From assembly GCA_033065855.1 (NCBI GenBank), contig JAVXUO010001465.1, positions 62,001-126,000 of the forward strand: DNA of 64,000 nucleotides. Reading direction: 5' to 3'. The notes under the pieces were generated by a model. The model made no database searches. It saw only the letters and a list, made by a program, of their open reading frames with translations, and was not told the DNA's origin. The DNA comes from Escallonia rubra (lineage: Eukaryota > Streptophyta > Magnoliopsida > Escalloniales > Escalloniaceae). The position numbers and the translations under genes were made by a program. Of this stretch, positions 35,206-44,200 are shown in pieces (position 1 is the stretch's first letter; each line of letters begins with the position of its first letter).

Positions 35206-38200
35206 GGGTTGTTGTCAAAGCAGTTCTGATCAACGAATTTCTTCTTTTTCAGTCTCAAGGGTTTCAAAGGATAACCTGCAAGCTCAGCGCGGGGTATATT
35301 TTCTTCGATACACTGTGTCCTTGGTCTTGAGGCTCTGACGACGGGATGTGCATTGCTTCTGATACACACAAGTTCTCCAAGTTCAAATCTCGTGTGACTT
35401 GACTTTGAAACTGTTGTATCTCACCCATCTTGCTGACAAATCCGTCTCACCCACCTCGCCAATTCCTTAATTTATACCCGAAAGGCTGCCCCTATAGGTG
35501 CTCTCAAACTGTCCGCACCCCTAATATCTCAGCTTGGACAAGAAGATCATTTCCCATTGCCTCGAGAAGATCTTTTGGCTTGGTTAACTTCTTGTAAAAT
35601 GCGTGGCTGACATCAAGCTACAAAAAGACTGATTAGTAGTAACTTAAGAGAGTTTAAGACCATGCTTGAGAAAAAAATACAGTTTTAGATAGAGATTACT
35701 CATGAGATCAAAGGCTACTCTTAATCTATTACACTATTGGGCTTGTATTTCTCGTCTCTGTGTCACGATGCAGGGTTTATTCTCTTTTGGGTTACACGTT
35801 GGTATCGGGACCTTGTGTGTGGGGGTGTTTTCTGTGGGGTTGGGGGGGGGGAGGGATTTCAGTTCGCCCAGTTTTTAGCAAGAAACAATAGTATGATTAT
35901 TCAGACCGGAAATTGGACTTGTTGACCATTCTAACACCGGCTGGTTGGTTTTACAAGCATCGTACCCGACCCATCTCTAGCTGCTAAACCTCTTTCTGTG
36001 TGTGTACAGTTCGCCCAGCTTTTAGCAAGAAACAATAGTATGATTATCCAGACCGGAAATTGGACTTGTTGACCATTCTAACACCGGCTGGTTGGTTTTA
36101 TCGTACCCAACCCATCTCTAGCTGCTAAACCTCTTTCTGTGTGTGTGTACAACGGGGGCGAACTAGTTTAAATCACAAATTGCCCTCATGTATGCACAGG
36201 CTTTTGTTCCAGGAATTGCACTCATCCCATAAATTGGTCAATTTGACTCTTCACTATCCCCACCCCTCCATCCCCCCCTCGTGGAAGAAAAGGTCCTTGG
36301 TTCGTTTCTATTAACTTCTTAGAGTGGGAAAATAATTTGGCCTTTTACAATTTGTTGTGCTTCAGAATATCAGTTTCTGAGGTACAAGCATTCCATGCTC
36401 CACTGTTTATTTTTTGCAACAGTGGTTTATATATGATTTTGTTAGTTACACTCATTTCTTCTCTTGTTTTCAGTCGACCTCTTTAATGTTTAGTTGCTCA
36501 TGATTTCTGCTAAGTGACTCTGTCGCCAAACTTTGTTTGAGGCAGGTCTTGTTTGGTCGTGATTACTGTTCTGGTGCATTTTGTTGTTAAAGAGCTTAGA
36601 TTTTGTTGCCGTCCTTACATTTTCATTAATTTAGTTATCAATCTTTATGTTGATAGATATGCCAGAGAGGATACACACTATCTGTTACATATATACGATC
36701 TAATGAAAATCAGTTTACTCTCGTCATCTTCTGAGTCTGAACATTTGGAAACTCCTCTGGTAGAGGTATGCTGTCACAATTTTCTTCTTTATAATGAATA
36801 TGCTAATGCATAAAGCTATGTGGCTGTTGGTTTGGTGATGGGTCTAATGTGCATATGTTATTTCTGCTCGTGTATATAATGCATGTTACTAGTATTAATT
36901 TGTATGTACTTAGAAAGAATTAAGTGCCTTAATTTTTGTGTAATGCATATGGTGGTGTAAATGTAAGTTTCAATCACTTGCTTGATATTAAATTGATATA
37001 CCCTATATGTCTAAGGTTGTAAGTTTCTAGTCTATGAAGCACCGGCAACGGGTACGCGTCGGGTGCGGCACCAGTGCTTGTCAGGTTTGTGTCCAATTTT
37101 TTTTTATTTTTTAAAATCTTAAATATCGGGTGCGTATCCGGCAATTTGTGACCACCGGCCACTCCAGCGACACCGGCGACCACCGGCAAGGACTCTGACG
37201 AGAGAGGAGACTAGAGAGAAGAAGTAGAAGCAACAAAAGAAGGAGAAGGACTTACCGGCGACGGCCACGGTGTGCGGAGTGCGGAGTGCGGCCAGAGAAG
37301 AAGAACGGTCGGTCGGTCGATGTTATCTATGGAGATGAGACTCTTGACACAGTTTGTTATTTTATGTTAAGTACCCATTGTTAAGTTATTACATAAACCA
37401 CCCCAGTACTTCAAAGAAATAAAAGTGATACCACATAAAAACTTTATTCTTTTCAAATTTACAATTTTAATATTTATAAAACAGCCCATTAAACTTAACA
37501 AATTCTCACTAATTTGGTTGAAAGCTTTAAAATTTACGAAAGAGCCCATTAAACTTAAAAACTCACTACTTTGTTTGGAATATTAATATCTTTTTACATA
37601 TATCAAACACATATATTATGATTATTGAGATTCAAACTGTTTAAAAATTTAATACTAAGTGTATATAATTAAAAAAAAAATTTATAAAATTTGCCGTATC
37701 CCCGCCGCACCCGTATCCTAAAATTTTCAAAAATGCAGTATCCGCGTATCCGCACCCGTGTTGTATCCGCACCTGCATCCGTGCTTCTTAGTTTCTAGTA
37801 CTTGGTTACAATGGGTTTATGGGCTTGTCATCATTTTGTGCAGACCATTGTATGGATACCCAAAACCTATTTAAGTGACCCAAAAACCTTTCCTAAGGGG
37901 GCTAAGGTACTAAATACTCATTGAACTAATTGAATATTATTGCTACATAAAAGCTAATTATTCATCTAGTCAAGTTATGTAATAAAAACAAATGAATGAT
38001 TACTATTTACAAAGAAACGGCATCGAAATGTTTTTGACATTGAGAACATGTTTTTGGATTGATTCTCAAAAACAGTTTTTGGATGAAAAAATACAGAATT
38101 TTCAAAAAAAACAGTTTTAATTAGTGTTTAGCAGAATTGGTTTCCGTTTGACAAAAGTTGTAGAAGCAGTTGCTGAAAGCTTTGAAAGGTGTTTGGGCAA

Positions 38201-41200
38201 AACGTATTGAAAACAAATTAAACAATTTTACTGCAGGAAATGACCAAGAAGGGATTTAAAGAACATGCTAGATTCTTGATGTTTTCGGTTACCAAAAATT
38301 ACAAATAAGCAACTGTATATTGTGGCTGCTTCTTCATCCTTTTGTATTTTCATATCCCCTGTAAATATTTTTAAATGAAAGAATGGTTAATGACACAACT
38401 TGAACTTAGCAACAATTAACTTTGAAAGAAAGCGCAAAGAGCCAAAACATAAAAAATGGTTTAGAAAATAGTTCTCCTCCAAAATTCTAATAATCATGTC
38501 GTTCTTGCATCATTATACTGTTAGTGAAACCAATTAAATCTCTTTCACCATCTAGTCGATGATTTCCTTTTAATAGGACCCAAAGAGTTAATATTTATTT
38601 ACAAATAATGTCTCAGGATCGAAGAGATTAACAAACTAGAACATATTGATAACACATCCACAATCTTGATGCATAATTCCTCAGCTTACATCACAAATTT
38701 GGTTACATGGTATCAGATATTCATCTAAAACCAATTGCGTCACAAATAACATCTTGTACATTCATTATGTAAAATTCATCTCCAATCACAACAATGAATG
38801 TATTGCCTCCCGCTTTGCAATTATCAATAACACACCTAGTTGCGACCAAACCTATTTATAACATTGTTTGCGTGCCCAACAAAACAAGTGCCCCGTGGTG
38901 TACCATAGCTCCTAATGCATTGCTACAAAAAGATCAACATCTTTCAATTGAATCAACGTGGAGACCAAAGAAAACAAAAGTGGCTTTCTTTTCACAAAAA
39001 GCATCAAATATCTGCTTGCATACTATATAGTTTCCTGTGGTGTCGTCTAAGGCCCCGTATATGACAGTAAAAGAAAAGAAAGTCAACTTTCTTGCAACTT
39101 TTAAGTGTTCATTTAGCAAGAAAGTTATGGACCCATTTTCCCCGACTTTCCCAAGATGATCACCTTTCCCGTGTGTGACAGTAAAAGAAAAGAAAGTCAA
39201 CTTTCTTGCAACTTTTAAGTGTTCATTTAGCAAGAAAGTTATGGACCCATTTTCCCTGACTTTCCCAAGATGATCACCTTTCCGAAAAATGTTTTCTTGC
39301 TAAATTCACAAGATTTTGCAAGACAGTATCATAACAAAGTTATAGTATATTCCTCATCAGCTTAAACATTCTTAGTATAATATGCTGAATAATGTAAGCT
39401 AATTTTTCTTAGTTCTGTTTTTCAAAAGTAGAAATAAAAGTAAGTTCTTTGTCTTAGATTTTTTTAATTCTATTGAAGATACTAAAATGACATATACAGA
39501 TAATTTTGTTTCTGAAATGCATTAGTGAATGGTTTTTGTTCATAAACTAACTTTCTAGACACCTGATCGACCAAATTTTGCGACATCCAAAAAAAAAAAA
39601 AAAAAATATAGATATAATTTTTTATTTCAAAGAAAATCCATTGTCAAATGAACACGACAAGGAAACTAATTTTCTTTTCTTTTACTTCACTTTATTTCAT
39701 TGTTCTCAAGAAACACTTAATCACATGACATTCTTGACAAATGAATGGAGCCGAAGATGGAAGAAGTCCATGGAAGCAACTCAGCATCTTCAATTCATGT
39801 TAAGCAAATTCATACCTATGATGAGAGGACCCCTAGTTTAATGTCCCCGACGAGCCTCCAATAATTTCTCAATGAGCCTCCGACTTCTCTCTTCCCCTCC
39901 CTCTCTTTCTTTGTGGTTGCACATATTGTTATCAAAGGCGCACCTACGCGCAAGGCGTACTCCCTGCACCTCGCCTAGGGCTAGGTGCAGCCTCTTCAAA
40001 AAGGCGCACGGCTTGTGCACCTAGGCACAAGGTGGTGGTTGAAAATGGCAAAAAAAAATCTCAATTTTTGATTTTTGCATCGTGGCATCATCTCAATCGT
40101 TCGTTATTTTTAATTCTTTGCTTCATAACATGATAGATCAATATCTAAACCACAAAAAAAGTATAAAAACCTAAATCCCTAATCAACCAATTCTCGTATT
40201 GTTGTTCATTGTGCTAGCGTCCTGTCTTCAATTGTTACCCTTTTTAAGTAAATCTACTCCTTCACTTCACTTTGTAGACAAAGAAGATGAAATTGAGGAG
40301 AAATCTCTACCAGAATTGGAGCCTATGATTCCTTTTGAGGAAAACATTGTTGCCTTAACCCTCACTAATGATGAGGATGACGTTATCATATTTACTTAGG
40401 ATTAATTATTTCTCATTGAATTTGAAACTTTTTCTAGTGTTCAAAATTTGTTAAATTGCCATGTTCTGAATTTCTGTGATTTTATTGGTTTAATGCCTAA
40501 TATCTATTTATTTTTATTTTGCGCCTCACTTCGAAAAGGCGCGCGCTTGTGCCTAGGCTCAAGGGACTCTTTGCGCCTTAGGTGCGCCTGCACTTTTAGT
40601 AACTATGGTTGCACACAGTAAGAATAGTGAAACCCTCTATGTCATTTGTCTAAAAATGTGAGGGTAGTACTTTTGTTGGTCAAACCTATTTCTCCAAACA
40701 CCATAGATCTGATTTTGGAGGTTTTTAAAACGCTTTGGTTTTTGGCCAGGTACCACACAAATTGGTTTTGAAATGGGTTTGCCCACTCTAGAATCAATTC
40801 CAAACATCCTTTAAGGCATAAATTATCCTACACGATTGCTACGGTTGACTAACAGTTTGGATAATTGAAAGCTAGAAAGTTGGCAGTACTTAGTTACCAA
40901 TAGTGAAAAGGATCAATCTATACCAAGTGTTCAATCTTGCCTAGAACCTTTTGGAGGTCAGCTCCATCATTAGAACATTCTACAATAACCAGACTCCTTC
41001 AATTCTGGGGGAGACCCTGGCCTAGAACCTTTTGTAGGAATATTCCATAATAACCAGACTGGAGGCCCTGGCACCCACTTGCCTCTCCCTAAAATCCGTC
41101 CCTGCCCTGCAATTGCACTCTAACATGTGGTTGTTGCCATATTTTGCAATGGGCTCCTGTTGCCTCATACACAATCAGCAACACAAGAACTCTAACGGGG

Positions 41201-44200
41201 TCAGTGATATATCCTGCCTACACTTGTTAAAGCACCTGCAGACAAGATAGAACTATGCAGAGCAGATATTGTCTTAGTGCTGACAACTCTAGTGTTAGTA
41301 TGGCCGTTACCATTATCACAGTGGGCCTAGTGTTGGCCTGTGTAACGCGTTAACATGTGGTTGTTGACATACTAAGGCCCCAACTCTTAGCCAGTTCTCC
41401 CTCTTCTATGAGTAGGCCCTAAGGAAACATATTAGAAGCATATACACAAGCACAATTATGAGGTGGGTCCACTTACAAGTAGGGTGGAGAACTAAAATTG
41501 TACTTTTGACCCTTGACATGTGTAGGTGGTAATGGCATTAAGCATGATAGCTTTGATGAGCATGTTATCATGTCCCCCTCCCTCCCTCTATTCGGCATAT
41601 TTCTTATCTATCTCATCAGCAAACAGTACAACCACACGCACCTCCATGGACCCCCCCTTCTACCCGCGTCCCCCTCTTACGTACTCCAAATACATTTCTC
41701 CTCGTATTCCTACTTCCCTCCTTTTTACATTACAGCAACAAAAACCTCTAGCCTCATGCACGACTACCATGGCCAGACACTCAAGGAATATAACTTCTAA
41801 CTTATCAGGCTGTGAGAGAGAGGGAAAGTTATGATTTTCAACTTGTTTTTGTATCAATTTCAAAGCTATAAGGTGTCACATTTATTGCAGTTCTTTGTTG
41901 ACTATGCACTAGGACTTGCATCAGGATAATTAGGCAAAGAAGTTAACGGATAGGTTTTTTTTTTATTTGAAATTGAGAAGTCAGTGTGGATATCTTCAAT
42001 TGGACATATAGGGCCACACATGCAACCGCATTCTATTGATTTGGATCCATCAACTTTATATATATAAATTATATGCCACGAACTTCCATATAAAACATCT
42101 ATAAGAGTATTTCGGCAACTGATTACTCTTGCTGCGGTGGGGTGAGTCAGTGAGAGAGGGAGGGAGGGCGTTTGTTAATGGAAAAGTTGCTATTTACCTG
42201 ACTCCTTAGAATCTTTTAAATTACAGGTATACAAGCGCAGTTATGATATATGCATGCAGCTTTATGAGAAAGAGGTCATGACGGATTTTTCTTATCTCTA
42301 CATATACGGGTAACCCTTCTGTTCTCTTTGGTGCAAGGGCTTACAATTTCCTTAGTTGCTTGAATAGTTATCATGTGTATCTTAACAGTGACATGAGCAG
42401 TGAAGTTTTTCATTTCATATCTTTACTCCTCCTTTGAGCTTCTGCTTTGTTGACACAGGGTTCAGGGTGCCGATCTCAATTCTCAGCAGCTGGCCATTGT
42501 TTCAGTAAGTTATATTCCATTCTTCTCTCCCCAAGTAATGTTTTTCCTTTAATTATTGTTCGTTTTTTTTTAATGCTTTTGCTTAATGTTACTTCGATTT
42601 GCAAGGGTAAACCTACACATGCCTCATTCTTTTTTTGGGGTGTGTATGGGTTTGTGGGGGGGTGCGAAGGAGGGGTGTTCTGTGTTACAGCCGCCAATGC
42701 GCATATGTTAGAACAAGTTGGATAGGATATTTCAGTAACTGGTTAGCAGTCACATTCCTTTTTTTTTTGGGGGGGGGAGGGGAGGGAAGATAGAGGGGTA
42801 TTCGGTGTTGCAGCCGCCAAAGCACGTATGCTTGCACAAGTTGGATAGGATATTTCAGTAACTGGTTAGCAGTTAATTTCCCTTGTTCCGCATTCTTTTA
42901 TGCTAATTTTCTTTAATATTATCTCCTGAATGGCTTTTAGGGGCTCTGTGAATGGAGAGATGTTGTTGCCCGTGCAGAAGATGAAAGTACTGGCTATATT
43001 CTGCCAAACAAAACTCTTCTCGAAATTGGTACTTTAAAACTAATGCAACTTTTATCAATGTTTGATTTGCTTTGTTTCCTTGCCACAAGTTAGTTGTCTA
43101 AGTGTTTCTTGTCTTATTTTATTTTCCTTCTTCTGTTAATTTAAAGCTAAACAGATGCCGGTTACTGCAAGCAAGCTTCGCCGTGTTCTGAAGTCGAAGC
43201 ATCCCTATATTGAGCGGAATCTAAGCTCTGTTGTTAGCATCATTAGGCATTCCATCCAAAATGCTGCTGCATTTGAAGCTGCTGCTGAACAACTTAAGGA
43301 AGCTCGCAAGGAATCAGTAAGACGTCGTGATATTTAACCTCCATGAATTGCTAAGGGTTTGACATTAGACGTTGCATATATACATGTATGTGGCTGAGAA
43401 TAAACTCAGATAAAGCTGTGAAATTAGTGATGAGTGATTATTTTCACATTAAGACAAGTTTTTTGATACTTTTCTATAGGAATGAGTGCATCTTAAATCT
43501 CATTGTCTGCTGCGGAAAAAATAAGTGTAGGCCTTACACTTGCTGAAATTCAATTTTTGTGATTTTGCAACTTGGAGGGGAATTGACTTTGTCCTGCACC
43601 TCCTTTGCTAAAGATGGCTGAAAGTGCTGCTAAAGCTTGAATTTAGCTTCAGTTAGGTAAATTATTCTAGAAGGTTTTAGTATGACATTGAATAAATGCT
43701 AAGGCTTAAAATCTTCTGTAATCAATTTTAAGTTCTTAGAAATAATATCTTGCTGGTTTTTGGCATGTGAACACGGGGTCCTATTTCAAGGATTATGTAA
43801 TGCTTTGGAGTGCATTACTTTCATCAAATTCTTACTGGGAATATTATATGCTTCCTGTGCTTCGGCTATCTATCTCAAAAAAAGGAAAAAAAAGGGAGTA
43901 AGAATGAAAGGAAGGAATACTTTTACACACTCAACATCCTCTTCAGCCTGTTGACGCCCAATTGGGTCATAGCATGTGGGCAGTGAGGAGGTGTTCACTT
44001 GACTTATCATATTACGCAGTCTGCAAAACAGGCGTCTCCGTGTTGAGCAGTGGCGATTCACTTGGTTTCCAAGTTTTTTGGCCAATTGATTTGAGAACCT
44101 AAAGTGCTAATTTGTTTGCTTGCTAAGCATATAAAGGTTTATTACCAAATTTATTTATTTCTGTACCTTAATCTGATGTGATGCATCTGTTACTGTACAA

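Larger units (their letters stand above)
24618..36656. other. Intron 6 of the RRP6-like gene, 12.0 kb, packed with transposons
   Basis: Donor AG|GTTTAC, acceptor GATAG|A. It contains, in order, a terminal-inverted-repeat element, a 162-bp duplication, a full-length hAT transposon, a second hAT element, a Stowaway MITE, a FAR1-related pseudogene and a 147-bp duplication. If the intron were retained, translation would stop at TAA 24712-24714 after 32 extra codons, giving a product of about 410 residues without the last catalytic motif and HRDC. Stretches such as 30373-31480 and 34931-35860 show nothing recognisable beyond microsatellites and G-runs. Confidence 0.85.
36766..42226. other. Intron 7 of the RRP6-like gene, 5.5 kb, with two transposons
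   Basis: GAG|GTATGC to TTACAG|GTATAC. It holds the inverted element copy at 37032-37789 and the hAT derivative at 39923-40606. 37800-39060 and 40615-42226 show no supportable gene. On the minus strand, 39060-38930 reads '[20 protein letters not shown]', coding-like but unrecognised. Confidence 0.8.

Noticed and set aside
35002-35369. Gly/Val/Cys-rich and Pro/His/Thr-rich open frames
   Set aside because: Produced by the TG microsatellite and the adjoining G-run.
38930-39233. Minus-strand frame with '[20 protein letters not shown]'
   Set aside because: Coding-like patch, but much of the frame is made of the 114-bp duplication and no family could be named.
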